Shown here one piece after another: positions 28,384-37,284 of a stretch of 64,000 nucleotides of DNA. Both the position numbers and the translations under genes were made by a program. Source of the DNA: Streptomyces lucensis JCM 4490. GTDB lineage: Bacteria > Actinomycetota > Actinomycetes > Streptomycetales > Streptomycetaceae. The notes beneath the pieces were generated by a model. That model saw only the letters and a list, made by a program, of their open reading frames with translations. It was not told the origin of the DNA and did no database searches. The DNA is taken from positions 1 to 64,000 of the forward strand of contig NZ_BMUE01000024.1 of NCBI RefSeq assembly GCF_014650035.1, given 5' to 3'. Within the stretch, counting starts at the first letter, position 1; the number at the start of each line of letters is the position of its first letter.

Positions 28384-28971
28384 ATGAACCGCCGCTTCCT
28401 CTTCGTCCTCGGTAGCGCCCGCGCCGACGGCAACACCGAACTGCTGGCCCGCCGGGCCGCCGAACAGCTGCCCGGCGACGTCGACCAGCAGTGGATCCGG
28501 CTCGCCGAGCAGCCACTGCCCCAGTTCGCTGACCTGCGGCACGACAGCGACCACACACGCCCGCCGGCGGACACCGCCACCGGCGCGCTGCTGGACGCCA
28601 CGCTCGCGGCGACCGACGTCGTGATCGCCTCGCCGCTGTACTGGTACTCGGTGTCCAGCCTCACCAAGACCTACCTGGACCACTGGTCCGCCTGGCTGCG
28701 CACGCCCGGCGTCGACTTCAGGGCGACGATGGCCGGCCGCACCCTCTGGGGCATCGCCGCGCTGGCCGACGACGAGCCGTCCGTCGCCGGGCCGTACATC
28801 GGCACCCTCAACAACTCGGCCGCCTATCTGCGCATGCGCTTCGGCGGGGTCCTGCTGGGCAACGGCAGCGGGCCCGGCGACGTACTGAAGGACACGGAGG
28901 CGCTGGCGCGCGCGAAGACGTTCTTCGCTCAGGACGCGCCCCTCGCGCGCTTCCCGCACGAGACCCCCTGA
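28384..28971 (+). CDS. NAD(P)H-dependent flavin/quinone reductase (flavodoxin fold)
   Basis: The 195-residue protein matches the FMN_red/NADPH-dependent FMN reductase group: FLFVLGSARADGNTELLARR binds the FMN phosphate at residues 5-23, and SPLYWYSVSSLTKTYLDHWS near residue 82 shapes the isoalloxazine pocket. It would use NAD(P)H to reduce flavin, quinones or azo compounds by two-electron transfer. ATG at 28384 is preceded by GGGGGA and a palindrome, and the neighbours point in other directions, so it is a single-gene unit. Size is normal for the family. A regulator is not adjacent. Confidence 0.88.
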   Translation: MNRRFLFVLGSARADGNTELLARRAAEQLPGDVDQQWIRLAEQPLPQFADLRHDSDHTRPPADTATGALLDATLAATDVVIASPLYWYSVSSLTKTYLDHWSAWLRTPGVDFRATMAGRTLWGIAALADDEPSVAGPYIGTLNNSAAYLRMRFGGVLLGNGSGPGDVLKDTEALARAKTFFAQDAPLARFPHETP

Positions 28972-28981
28972 GCGGCGTCCC

Positions 28982-29917
28982 TCAGGCGCTGATGTCCTTG
29001 GCCGTGAACCGCGCCCAGGCCGCCGAGCCGAACACGGCCGCGTACAGACCCTGCAGGCCGAGGTTCTTCTGCAGGTCGTCCCAGTAGACGGGGTCGCGCA
29101 TCAAATCGGCGAAGGACAGCCAGTAGTGCGGGAAGAAGTACGGCTGCAGCGCGTGCAGCTGGGGGATCTGGTCGCAGATCTGGACGGCGATGAGCAGGCC
29201 GACGGTGCCGGCCATCGCGGCGATGCCGCTGTCGGTGAGCGTCGAGACGAACAGGCCGAGGGCCGCCACGCCGACCAGTGAGGCGGCGACGACCAGTGCG
29301 ATCAGCAGGGCCCGGCCGAGTCCGTCGGCGAAACCGATCCGGGTGCCGGAGATGGTCGTCAGGTCGCCGAGCGGGAAGAGCAGGGCGCCGACGGCCAGCG
29401 CCGAGACGGCGACGACCAGGGTGGCGAGGACGCAGAACGCCATCACGGTCGCGTACTTGGTCAGCAGCAGGCGGGTACGGCCGGCCGGGGCGACCAGCAG
29501 GTAGCGCAGGGTGCCCGTGCCCGCCTCGCCCGCGATCGCGTCGCCCGCGACGACGCCGACGGCCATCGGCAGGAAGAAGGGCAGGGTCGCGGCCAGTGCC
29601 GTGAACACCAGGAACAGCCCGTTGTTGGTGATCTGCGTGATGAAAGCCGGGCCCTCGCCGTGCCTGCCGCCCGCCGTGGAGCCTCCGCGCGTCTCGATCC
29701 TGACCGCGATCCCGATCAGCACCGGCACGGCGGCCAGCACCCCGAGCAGGGCGAGCGTGCGCCAGCGGCGGACGGTGGTGGCGATCTCGCTGCGCAGCAG
29801 CCCGAAGGTCCACAGGGGCCCCGGCCGCCGTGCGGCGGGTGCCGCCACCGCCTCCGCCGTGTCGGCCGCCGCCCCCGCCTCCTCCGCCGACTCGGCCGCC
29901 GCCTCAGCCCGCGACAT
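28982..29917 (-). CDS. ABC-2 type exporter permease
   Basis: The 311-residue protein has six predicted helices: an N-terminal arm (residues 1-50, Ala/Glu-rich, then FGLLRSEIATTVRRWRTLAL) and a core with FLVFTALAATLPFFLPMAVGV. Its start overlaps the ATPase gene by 14 nt, so it is co-translated with it. The acidic loop after the first helix (ETRGGSTAGGRHGEGPA) faces outside. No substrate is evident; the usual ones are drugs, lipids or peptides. Third gene of the lolA-ATPase-permease unit. Confidence 0.87.
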   Translation of the reverse strand: MSRAEAAAESAEEAGAAADTAEAVAAPAARRPGPLWTFGLLRSEIATTVRRWRTLALLGVLAAVPVLIGIAVRIETRGGSTAGGRHGEGPAFITQITNNGLFLVFTALAATLPFFLPMAVGVVAGDAIAGEAGTGTLRYLLVAPAGRTRLLLTKYATVMAFCVLATLVVAVSALAVGALLFPLGDLTTISGTRIGFADGLGRALLIALVVAASLVGVAALGLFVSTLTDSGIAAMAGTVGLLIAVQICDQIPQLHALQPYFFPHYWLSFADLMRDPVYWDDLQKNLGLQGLYAAVFGSAAWARFTAKDISA

Positions 29918-30878
29918 CGAAGCCCTCCCCCGTCAGCGCGACGAACGCGTCCTCCAACGAGGCGCGCTCCAGTGTGAAGCCCCTGACGCGGACGCCCGCG
30001 GCGACCAGGGCCGCGTTCACCTCGGCGAGATCCCGGGCGGGCGGCTCGCCGGTGACCCGGTCGCCGTCGGCGGTCACGTCCCCCACCCCCTGCTCCTTCA
30101 GCACCCGGGCCGCCTCGGCCGCGTCCGGGGTGGTCACCGCCAGCCGGCCGCGCGCCCCGGCCGCCAGGTCGGCCACCGCGCCCTGGGTGACGAGCCGGCC
30201 CTGTGCCATGACCGCCGCGTGGGTGCACACATGCTCGATCTCGTCGAGGAGATGGGAGGAGAGGAAGACGGTCGTGCCGTCGGCGGCCAGTTCCCGGATC
30301 AGTGCCCGGATCTCACGCATGCCCTGCGGGTCGAGGCCGTTGGTCGGCTCGTCCAGGACGAGCAGCCGGCGTGGCCGGAGCAGCGCGGCGGCCAGCCCCA
30401 GGCGCTGCTTCATGCCGAGCGAGTACGCCCTCGCCTTCTTGCCCGCGGCGGCCGTCAGGCCCACCCGGTCCAGTGCGGCGGCGGCGCGGACGCGCCGGGT
30501 GCGCGGGTCGGCGGTCGGGTCGGCGGCGTCGTAGCGCAGCAGGTTGTCCCGGCCGGAGAGGAAGCCGTACAGGGCGGGGCCCTCGATGAGCGCGCCGACC
30601 TGCGGCAGCACGGTACGGGCCGCCCGGGGCATGGGGCGGCCCAGCACGCGGGCCGTGCCGGCGGTCGGCTCGATCAGGCCCATCAGCATGCGGATGGTGG
30701 TGGTCTTGCCGGAGCCGTTCGGGCCGAGGAAGCCGAAGACGCTGCCCGCCGGGACGGTCAGGTCGAGACCGTCGACGGCGAGCTGTCCGCCGGCGAAGCG
30801 CTTGGTGAGGCCGCGCGTGGCGATGACGTGCGCCGGCGCGTCCCCCGGCCGGTGCTCCGCGGCGGACGGTTCGTCCAT
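29904..30878 (-). CDS. ABC exporter ATP-binding protein
   Basis: The 324-residue ATPase shows Walker A FLGPNGSGKTTTIRML near residue 52, signature YSLGMKQRLGLAAAL and Walker B LLVLDEPTNGLDPQG. The C-terminal 100 residues match the DrrA-like extension that shapes the dimer (LERASLEDAFVALTGE). Its partner permease overlaps. Both lie downstream of a LolA-like gene by 37 bp, a usual actinobacterial trio. A maturation or sensing role for the LolA-like protein is inference. Confidence 0.92.
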   Translation of the reverse strand: MDEPSAAEHRPGDAPAHVIATRGLTKRFAGGQLAVDGLDLTVPAGSVFGFLGPNGSGKTTTIRMLMGLIEPTAGTARVLGRPMPRAARTVLPQVGALIEGPALYGFLSGRDNLLRYDAADPTADPRTRRVRAAAALDRVGLTAAAGKKARAYSLGMKQRLGLAAALLRPRRLLVLDEPTNGLDPQGMREIRALIRELAADGTTVFLSSHLLDEIEHVCTHAAVMAQGRLVTQGAVADLAAGARGRLAVTTPDAAEAARVLKEQGVGDVTADGDRVTGEPPARDLAEVNAALVAAGVRVRGFTLERASLEDAFVALTGEGFDVAG

Positions 30879-30915
30879 CGGCTCCCCCTCTGTCCGTTCG
30901 GTTGCGCGCGGAGGA

Positions 30916-32115
30916 CTACTTCTCTCCGTTCGCCGCCTTCACCAGCGCGTCCTTGGTGACCGCACCGGCGTACACCTTGCCGTCGTCGGTGAACAGGGCG
31001 TTGACCAGGCGGGTGGAGAAGACCGTGCCCTTGCCGAACTTGCCGGAGACCTTCTCGCCGAGCGAGCCGAGGAAGCCGCCGAGGTCACCGCCCTGGGAGC
31101 CGCTCGGAAGGCCGCCCTTGGCACCGGTGTCGAAGGTGGCGACGGACGTCCAGCCCTTGCCGAGGACGGTGGCGCCCTTCAGTCCGCCGCCGAACTCCTC
31201 GCCGGCGCCCGGGGCGTGCCGGCGCGCCTCGGCCCCCTTCTCCTCCTCGGTGACCTTCGCACCCTTGGGCGGGGTGAAGTCGAAGGTGGAGGCGGCCGGC
31301 CTGGCGAAGGACACCTGGGTGAAGCCGACGTCGAGGACGGCGGCGCCGCCGCTCTTCGGGGTCAGCGTGAACTTCAGCGGCTGGCCCGTCCTCGCGTCCA
31401 CGTCGATGCTGATCGCACCGACCGTGGTGCCGGACTGCCTGGGCTTGATCAGCAGCTTGTAGGCGTCGCGTCCGGCGACCTGCGCGGTGCCGTCGACGGT
31501 CACGGAGGTGGTGTCGTCGACCGACTTCAGGGCCTCGTCGGCGAAGTCCTTCGGCGTGGCCGGCGGCTGGGCCCGGTGCTGCCGGCCGGAGCCGGCCGCG
31601 GTGGAGTGGTAGACCTCGTTGCTCTTGCTGTCGTAGCCCCAGACGTCCTTGCCGTGGTGGATGAGGCTGTACTCGGCGCCCCGCTCCAGAAGGGACAGCT
31701 TCTGCCGGTCGGGGCCGTCGGCCGCGACACGCAGGGTGTGCGTGCCGGTGACCAGTTCGGTGAGCTTGGACTGCGGGTCGGCGGCGGAGCCGTCACCGGA
31801 GCCGCTCCCGGCGCCGGGGGCGATGCCGCCGCCCAGGCCGCCGAGGTCGGGCAGCCCCAGGTCGGTGCTGATCTTCACGGTGCCGGACAGCTGCTGCACG
31901 TCCGACTTGGCGATCTTCTCGATGAGCTGCTGGGCGCTGATCTTCGGCAGGTCTGGGTCACCGGAGTCGGCGAGCGCCGGGACCAGCCCGATCGTGGCCG
32001 CCGCCACCCCCACCACCGCTACCGGGACCACGTACCGGGCGGCCTTGCGGCGCGTGCTGTGCAGGTCCTCGTCCGCCGCGGCGGCCGTTGCGTCGTCGGA
32101 TTCGTACGGTGCCAT
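30916..32115 (-). CDS. LolA-like protein anchored by one N-terminal helix
   Basis: The 399-residue protein has a 28-residue acidic N-terminus, one membrane helix (residues ~35-58, ARYVVPVAVVGVAAATIGLV), then an extracytoplasmic LolA/LppX-like beta-barrel (SGTVKISTDLGLPDLGG ... YKLLIKPRQSGTTVGAISID ... DVGFTQVSFARPAASTFDFT). Two glycine-rich loops follow (SGSGDGSAADPQS and GGGLKGATVLGKG). LolA folds bind acyl chains, so it may help the co-transcribed ABC exporter. ATG at 32115 has GGAGG upstream; a start 13 codons earlier lacks that support. Confidence 0.87.
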   Translation of the reverse strand: MAPYESDDATAAAADEDLHSTRRKAARYVVPVAVVGVAAATIGLVPALADSGDPDLPKISAQQLIEKIAKSDVQQLSGTVKISTDLGLPDLGGLGGGIAPGAGSGSGDGSAADPQSKLTELVTGTHTLRVAADGPDRQKLSLLERGAEYSLIHHGKDVWGYDSKSNEVYHSTAAGSGRQHRAQPPATPKDFADEALKSVDDTTSVTVDGTAQVAGRDAYKLLIKPRQSGTTVGAISIDVDARTGQPLKFTLTPKSGGAAVLDVGFTQVSFARPAASTFDFTPPKGAKVTEEEKGAEARRHAPGAGEEFGGGLKGATVLGKGWTSVATFDTGAKGGLPSGSQGGDLGGFLGSLGEKVSGKFGKGTVFSTRLVNALFTDDGKVYAGAVTKDALVKAANGEK

Positions 32116-32360
32116 CTGTGCCTTACCTCCGTCGTCGGCGGCGGCTGTCCCCACACTGGTCCACCTGAGCCGCCATTCTCACCCGAATCGGTGAGGAGTG
32201 GTGATTTCCGTGGTTTCCATCTGACCAAATCGGCCGTGAGGAGGCGTCAGACCACGGAGCCAACTCCGTATACGCCTGCGGTATGACACACGGGGGCGGA
32301 GCCTCCTCCGACCCGTAGGGGTCGTGCGGGGAGGGCACCGCCCGGTGCGCACTGCCGTGT
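32116..32360. other. Intergenic region downstream of the polyprenyl synthase gene
   Basis: A 245-bp gap between two minus-strand genes. It must contain the promoter of the LolA-ABC unit. I see a small inverted repeat (GGAGCCAACTCC near 32256) but no certain promoter and no gene. Confidence 0.3.
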
Positions 32361-33371
32361 TCAGCCGGCGCGGTGCACCACAGCGTCGCACAGTTCGAGC
32401 AGCGCCGCCTTGGCGTCGCACTCCCGCAGCGGGGCCAGCACGGACCGCGCCTCCTCCGCGTACCGGACGGTGTCGCGGCGGGCCTGCTCCAGCGCGGGGT
32501 GGGCGCGCAGGGCGGTGAGCGCCTCGGTGTGCCGGGCGTCGTCGCTGAGATCGGTGTCCAGCAGCTCGCACAGGGCGATGTCCTCGGGCAGCCCCAGCCG
32601 GGCGGCCCGCTCGCGCAGCCGGAGCACCGGCAGGGTCGCGATGCCCTCGCGCAGGTCGGTGCCCGGGGTCTTGCCGGACTCGTGGGAGTCGGAGGCGATG
32701 TCCAGGACGTCGTCGGCGAGCTGGAAGGCGACGCCGAGCCGCTCGCCGTACTGGGTGAGCACGTCGACGACCCTCTCGTCGGCGCCGGACATCATCGCGC
32801 CGAACCGGCACGAGACCGCCACCAGGGAGCCCGTCTTGCCGCCGAGCACGTCCAGGTAGTGCTCGACCGGGTCGCGGCCGTCCGCGGGCCCGGCGGTCTC
32901 CAGGATCTGGCCGGTGACCAGCCGTTCGAACGCGAGGGCCTGCACCCGGACCGCCTCGGGCCCGAGGTCGGCCAGGATCTGGGAGGCGCGGGCGAAGAGG
33001 AAGTCACCGGTGAGGACCGCGACCGAGTTGCCCCAGCGGGTGTTGGCGCTCTCCACCCCGCGCCGCACGGTCGCCTCGTCCATGACGTCGTCGTGGTAGA
33101 GCGTGGCCAGGTGGGTCAGCTCCACGACGACGGCGGACGGTACGACGCCTGGCGCGTACGGGTCGCCGAACTGCGCCGCGAGCATCACGAGCAGCGGCCG
33201 GAACCGCTTCCCGCCCGCCCGCACGAGGTGCTGCGCGGCCTCCGTGATGAACGGGACCTCACTCTTGGTGGCCTCGAGCAGGCCCTCCTCGACAGCCGTC
33301 AATCCGGCCTGGACATCGGCTTCCAGAGCCTGGTCCCGCACGCTCAGCCCAAACGGCCCGACGACGGTCAC
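32361..33371 (-). CDS. Long-chain polyprenyl diphosphate synthase
   Basis: The 336-residue trans-isoprenyl diphosphate synthase has the first aspartate-rich motif DDVMD at 94-98 and the second DDVLD at 220-224, plus GGKRFRPLLV at the start and GKTGSLVAVSCRFGA between. Residues just upstream of the first motif (LATLYH) are small to medium, which allows a long product, in line with C35-C45 chains. Close to two complex I operons it probably makes the menaquinone side chain. GTG at 33371 is chosen since the protein then begins at a conserved position and AGGAG lies upstream. Confidence 0.9.
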   Translation of the reverse strand: MTVVGPFGLSVRDQALEADVQAGLTAVEEGLLEATKSEVPFITEAAQHLVRAGGKRFRPLLVMLAAQFGDPYAPGVVPSAVVVELTHLATLYHDDVMDEATVRRGVESANTRWGNSVAVLTGDFLFARASQILADLGPEAVRVQALAFERLVTGQILETAGPADGRDPVEHYLDVLGGKTGSLVAVSCRFGAMMSGADERVVDVLTQYGERLGVAFQLADDVLDIASDSHESGKTPGTDLREGIATLPVLRLRERAARLGLPEDIALCELLDTDLSDDARHTEALTALRAHPALEQARRDTVRYAEEARSVLAPLRECDAKAALLELCDAVVHRAG

Positions 33372-33945
33372 GAGGGGTCTCCTGTCTGCTGGTGTCCACC
33401 GGTGATTACACGGTTTGTCGATAGGTCGCTGCCATCACTCAAGTCAGCGTATCCGGTCCTGTTTCGATCACCGATAGCGCCCACCGGTCAGGCCAGGGCC
33501 GTAACGGATCATGACCGGTGGGTCCCGATCGGACAGTAAGAACGGACATTTATCGACTAAACAGGAATTCACCCATTTTGTTGCGAACCGCAGGGCACAA
33601 AGGCGTGTGACATCCACCCGGACGGCCCTGCTTCGGCGCACACACCCCGCCCGCGTCACCATCCGCCAATTCCGCCACAAGGGGACACTTGGAACCAAAT
33701 ACCCGAATCCCTCATGTCTACTTTGCCGCACTTTGCCACTTCGTGAGTTGGCTCACTCGCGCCTCTCGGGCCCACCCTCCCGCCGAACCCCCTTCCCGCC
33801 TTGCCCGAAGGGCGAGTTGAGAGTTGGCAACCGCAAAGGATCAAGTACCCCAAATGACACAGACCAAGGTCAAATAGTGCGTTGTGCGATTCCGGGGCTT
33901 GTTCCCGACATGTGCTGTCGCATACGTTCCGGGCCGTCGGGCGGA
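33372..33945. other. Intergenic region between polyprenyl synthase and riboswitch
   Basis: 574 bp, less GC-rich than the neighbourhood, with no credible gene on either strand. It must carry the promoter for the polyprenyl synthase (minus) and for the riboswitch transcript (plus). A short inverted repeat (GTGAGTTGGCTCAC near 33743) is the only regular element I noticed. Confidence 0.5.
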
Positions 33946-34137
33946 CGCCGAATCCTGCCGCCGCCCGCGTAACCCATCGACGAACTCATTTCGTACGGCA
34001 GGAGCGGGGGACCCAGGTAAGCCGCCGGGCCGGTACGGCACACGCCGCACCGGTACCGACTAGGGGTGAAGCCGTGCCTCCCAGGGCGCGGCCGGGCACC
34101 TCCCCGCCCGAACCCGACAGCTCACCTCGCAGGCGCC
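33946..34137 (+). promoter_or_regulatory. ydaO/yuaA c-di-AMP riboswitch
   Basis: The leader follows the actinobacterial ydaO pattern: CGCCGAATCCTGCCG at 33949-33963 pairs with CGGCAGGAGCGGGGGACCC further on, then come CAGGTAAGCCGCCGGGCC, a variable hairpin, and AGGGGTGAAGCC at 34061-34072. The 3' end CAGGCGCC closes P1 with GACGCC at 33946-33951. High c-di-AMP normally turns such RNAs off. The transcript enters a transglycosylase gene 15 nt later, as in other Streptomyces cell-wall hydrolase genes. Confidence 0.85.
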
Positions 34138-34152
34138 GGAGAGGAACTTCCC

Positions 34153-34632
34153 ATGCGTGCTGTCGCCCAGCCCCGCCGTACCCGCCTCGTCCGCGCCCTC
34201 ACCGCCGTCGGAGCCGGCGCCGCGGTCCTCGTGCTGCCGCTCGTCGGCGCGACCACCGCCTCCGCGGCCCCCAGCACGGCCACGACGGCCGCCACCACGC
34301 CCGCCGGGTACCCGAACAACCTCGACGGCTGGATCCGCGAGTCGCTCGCCATCATGGCCGAGAGGCACATCCCGGGCACCTACAACGGCATCCACCGCAA
34401 CATCATGCGCGAGTCCTCGGGCAACCCCAACGCCATCAACCTCTGGGACTCCAACGCAGCGAAGGGCATCCCCTCCAAGGGCCTGCTCCAGGTCATCGAC
34501 CCGACCTTCGCCGCCTACCACGTCGTCGGCACCTCGTTCGACCCCTACGACCCGGTCGCGAACATCACCGCCGCCTGCAACTACGCGGCCGCCCGGTACG
34601 GCTCGATCGACAACGTGTTCGGCGCGTACTGA
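34153..34632 (+). CDS. Secreted transglycosylase (SLT domain), c-di-AMP-controlled
   Basis: The 159-residue protein has a typical Sec signal peptide (basic RRTRLVRAL, hydrophobic AVGAGAAVLVLPLVG, AxA cleavage near TTASAAP, residue 39). The mature lytic domain carries NIMRESSGNPNAINLWDSNA with catalytic Glu near residue 86 and SKGLLQVIDPTFAAYH. It would cut peptidoglycan glycan strands outside the cell, acting in growth or germination. It is small, with no LysM or peptidoglycan-binding module. The ydaO-type leader links it to c-di-AMP. ATG at 34153 follows GGAGAGGAA. Confidence 0.92.
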   Translation: MRAVAQPRRTRLVRALTAVGAGAAVLVLPLVGATTASAAPSTATTAATTPAGYPNNLDGWIRESLAIMAERHIPGTYNGIHRNIMRESSGNPNAINLWDSNAAKGIPSKGLLQVIDPTFAAYHVVGTSFDPYDPVANITAACNYAAARYGSIDNVFGAY

Positions 34633-34637
34633 TCCCC

Positions 34638-34705
34638 GGCGGACCGGCGCCCCGCAACCGGCGGACCGGCGCGCACCGGCACCTGACGGACCGGCGCGCA
34701 CCGGC
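34638..34705. repeat. Three GC-rich direct repeats downstream of the transglycosylase gene
   Basis: GGCGGACCGGCGC at 34638-34650 is followed by a longer copy at 34660-34680 and another at 34687-34705 (shared CGGACCGGCGCGCACCGGC, 19 nt). They lie between two convergent genes and may be remains of a terminator or slippage. Confidence 0.7.
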
Positions 34706-34738
34706 CTCCGGCCTGGCGGCGGGCTACTGAAGTGCCGG

Positions 34739-35551
34739 TCAGTCGGTCGGGAAGAGTCCTTCGAGGACGACGGCGACGCCGTCGTCCTCGTTCGACGAGG
34801 TGATCCCGTCGGCCACCGCCTTGAGTTCAGGGTGGGCGTTGGCCATGGCGACGCCGTGTCCCGCCCATTCGAACATCGGGATGTCGTTGGGCATGTCCCC
34901 GAAGGCCAGGGCGCGTTCGGGGCCGATGCCCAGCCGCTCGGCGGCCAGCGCCAGTCCGGTCGCCTTGGTCACCCCGCGGGGCTGGAGCTCCACCATCCCC
35001 GGCCCCGACATGGTGACGGTCGCCAGCGACCCGACCACGGAGCGCGCGACGGCCGCCAACTCGTCGTCGGACAGGGAGGCGTGGCGCAGCAGCACCTTGC
35101 TGATGGGCGCGCGCCACAGGTCGTCGCGCCGGCCGACCCGGACAGCGGGCAGGGTCGGGTGGGGCATCAGGTACCCGGGTTCGATGAGCGTGAGCCCGTC
35201 CACGCCGTCCTGGTCGACGGCCGCGTGTACCTGGCCCACCTCCGCCTCGATCTTGCCGAGCGCGGTCTCGGCCAGGCCCCGGTCCAGCCGGACGGACCAC
35301 AGCAGGCGATCGCTCGCGGCGTCGTAGACCTGCGCGCCCTGCCCGCACACCGCGAGCCCCGTGCAACCGAGGCCGGCCAGCAGGGGCCGCACCCGCGGGG
35401 CCGGCCGGCCCGTCACCACCAGGTGCCGGGCGCCCGCCCGCGCCACCCGCGCGAGCGCGGCCAGCGACCGGTCGGAGACGGTGTCGTCGCCGCGCAGCAG
35501 CGTCCCGTCCAGGTCGGTGGCGATCAGTGCGTACGCGGGGGTGGGTGCCAT
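34739..35551 (-). CDS. HAD family (Cof-type) phosphatase
   Basis: The 270-residue protein begins PTPAYALIATDLDGTLLRGD (motif I, catalytic Asp near residue 15), continues with VVTGRPAPRVRPL (motif II), a C2B cap of about 100 residues, and GVTKATGLALAAERLGIG with AFGDMPNDIPMFEWAG (motif IV). It would hydrolyse phosphate esters of sugars or cofactors; substrate unknown. ATG at 35551 starts 6 nt after a TATTCT -10-like box (35558-35563), so the mRNA may be leaderless. A seven-codon longer frame starts with GTG at 35572 but has no ribosome binding site. Confidence 0.88.
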   Translation of the reverse strand: MAPTPAYALIATDLDGTLLRGDDTVSDRSLAALARVARAGARHLVVTGRPAPRVRPLLAGLGCTGLAVCGQGAQVYDAASDRLLWSVRLDRGLAETALGKIEAEVGQVHAAVDQDGVDGLTLIEPGYLMPHPTLPAVRVGRRDDLWRAPISKVLLRHASLSDDELAAVARSVVGSLATVTMSGPGMVELQPRGVTKATGLALAAERLGIGPERALAFGDMPNDIPMFEWAGHGVAMANAHPELKAVADGITSSNEDDGVAVVLEGLFPTD

Positions 35552-35903
35552 GATCAGAGAATACGGACCCACCGCCCCGCCGACTCACCGCTCGTTGCGC
35601 GCACTTGCGCACCGCCCGGCCCCAAGTGGCGTGCGGGCACTCAGCCGTGGGCGGCGGCCAGGTGCTCCGCCGGGCCGGGACCATCCGCTCCGGCAGCGGC
35701 CAGCGGGACATCGCGGACTCTTCGGGCGAGGCCCGGGCAACCATTCGATATCCCGTCCCGCCCTCTGGGGGCAGGTTGCCGATCTTCTCTCCGGGCACCG
35801 CCGAGGACACTGCCCAAGACACGCATCACGGCCGTAACGTGTGGCGCGACCATACGGAACGCATCGCCATGCATGGCCCGGATGAGAGTGAGGCAGTACC
35901 CTC
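35552..35903. other. Intergenic region between HAD and fumarylacetoacetase genes
   Basis: 352 bp between divergent genes. It holds the candidate leaderless HAD promoter (35558-35563, minus). On the plus strand GTGAGG about 10 nt before the ATG at 35904 may be a ribosome binding site. No gene or RNA was recognised. Confidence 0.4.
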
Positions 35904-37121
35904 ATGCCCCCCTTCGACGTCCCCGAGGGCGACCCCTTCGGCCCGCACAACCTTCCCTATGGCGTGTTCTCGCCCTCCGGCAGCACGGAGCGCAGGGTCG
36001 GCGTCCGGCTCGGGGACCACGTCCTCGACGCGGGCGCCGCGGCCTCCGCCCTCGGCTCGCCGCACGCCTCCCTGCTCGCGCGGCCCACCCTCGGCCCGCT
36101 GCTGGCCGCCGGGCGCACGGCCTGGTCGGACGTGCGGCGCGCGCTGACGGAGTGGGTGACCGTCCCCGCGCACCGGCCGGCCCTGGAACCGCTCTTCCAC
36201 CCGCTGTCCTCGGTCACCCTCCACCTGCCCTTCGAGGTCGCTGACTACGTCGACTTCTACGCCTCCGAGAACCACGCCCGGAACGTCGGCCAGATCTTCC
36301 GCCCGGACGCCGAGGACTCCCTCACCCCCAACTGGAAGCACCTGCCGATCGGGTACCACGGCCGCTCCGGCACCGTCGTCGTCTCGGGCACGGACGTCGT
36401 GCGGCCTTCCGGGCAGCGCAAGGGCCCCGGCGACCCGGCCCCCGTCTTCGGTCCCTCGGTCCGGCTGGACATCGAGGCGGAGGTGGGCTTCGTCGTGGGC
36501 GTGCCCTCGGAGCTGGGGCGGCCGGTCGCCCTCGGCGACTTCCGCGAGCACGTCTTCGGGCTGTGCCTGCTCAACGACTGGTCCGCCCGGGACATCCAGG
36601 CCTGGGAGTACGTCCCGCTCGGCCCCTTCCTCGGCAAGTCCTTCGCCACCTCGGTGTCGGCCTGGATCACCCCGCTGGACGCGCTGGAGCACGCGCGCGT
36701 GACACCTCCCGAGCGCACGCACCCGCTGCTGCCCTACCTGGACGACTCGGCCCCCGGGATCGAGCCCGGCGGCTACGACCTGCGGATCTCCGTCGCCATC
36801 AACGGCCATGTGGTGTCGGAGCCGCCGTTCTCCACCATGTACTGGACCGCCGCCCAGCAGCTCGCCCACATGACGGTGAACGGCGCCTCGCTGCGCACCG
36901 GCGACCTGTACGGCTCGGGCACGGTGAGCGGGCCCGAGGAGCGCCAGCGGGGCTCGCTGCTGGAGCTGACCTGGAACGGCCGCGACCCGCTGGAGCTCCC
37001 GGACGGCAAGCGGGCCTTCCTGGAGGACGGCGACGTGGTGACGCTGACGGCGTGGGCCCCCGGGGCGGACGGGTCCCGGGTCGGGCTGGGAGAGGTCCGC
37101 GGACGCGTGGTGGCGGGCTGA
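35904..37121 (+). CDS. fahA: Fumarylacetoacetase
   Basis: The 405-residue enzyme has the FAH N-terminal SH3-like domain (residues 10-100) and the C-terminal catalytic fold, with DYVDFYASENHARNVGQIFR, the metal-site segment PSVRLDIEAEVGFVVG and LLNDWSARDIQAWEYVPLGP, then KSFATSVSAW. It cleaves fumarylacetoacetate to fumarate and acetoacetate, the last step of tyrosine/homogentisate breakdown, and family length agrees well. No other tyrosine-catabolic genes are adjacent. ATG at 35904 is the only reasonable start; the plus-strand region ahead is non-coding. Confidence 0.93.
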   Translation: MPPFDVPEGDPFGPHNLPYGVFSPSGSTERRVGVRLGDHVLDAGAAASALGSPHASLLARPTLGPLLAAGRTAWSDVRRALTEWVTVPAHRPALEPLFHPLSSVTLHLPFEVADYVDFYASENHARNVGQIFRPDAEDSLTPNWKHLPIGYHGRSGTVVVSGTDVVRPSGQRKGPGDPAPVFGPSVRLDIEAEVGFVVGVPSELGRPVALGDFREHVFGLCLLNDWSARDIQAWEYVPLGPFLGKSFATSVSAWITPLDALEHARVTPPERTHPLLPYLDDSAPGIEPGGYDLRISVAINGHVVSEPPFSTMYWTAAQQLAHMTVNGASLRTGDLYGSGTVSGPEERQRGSLLELTWNGRDPLELPDGKRAFLEDGDVVTLTAWAPGADGSRVGLGEVRGRVVAG

Positions 37122-37284
37122 TCCGAAGCACATCGCACGGCGGGCGGCACCGGACACCTGACTCGGGCCGCCCGTCTTCGTCATACTGACGGGGACACAC
37201 ACCACCGCGACGCGCCCCAGCGCGCCGCACCCCCGGCACCGCCGTTCAACGTCCAACTCCGCGACCAGGAACCGGAGCCCCGGC

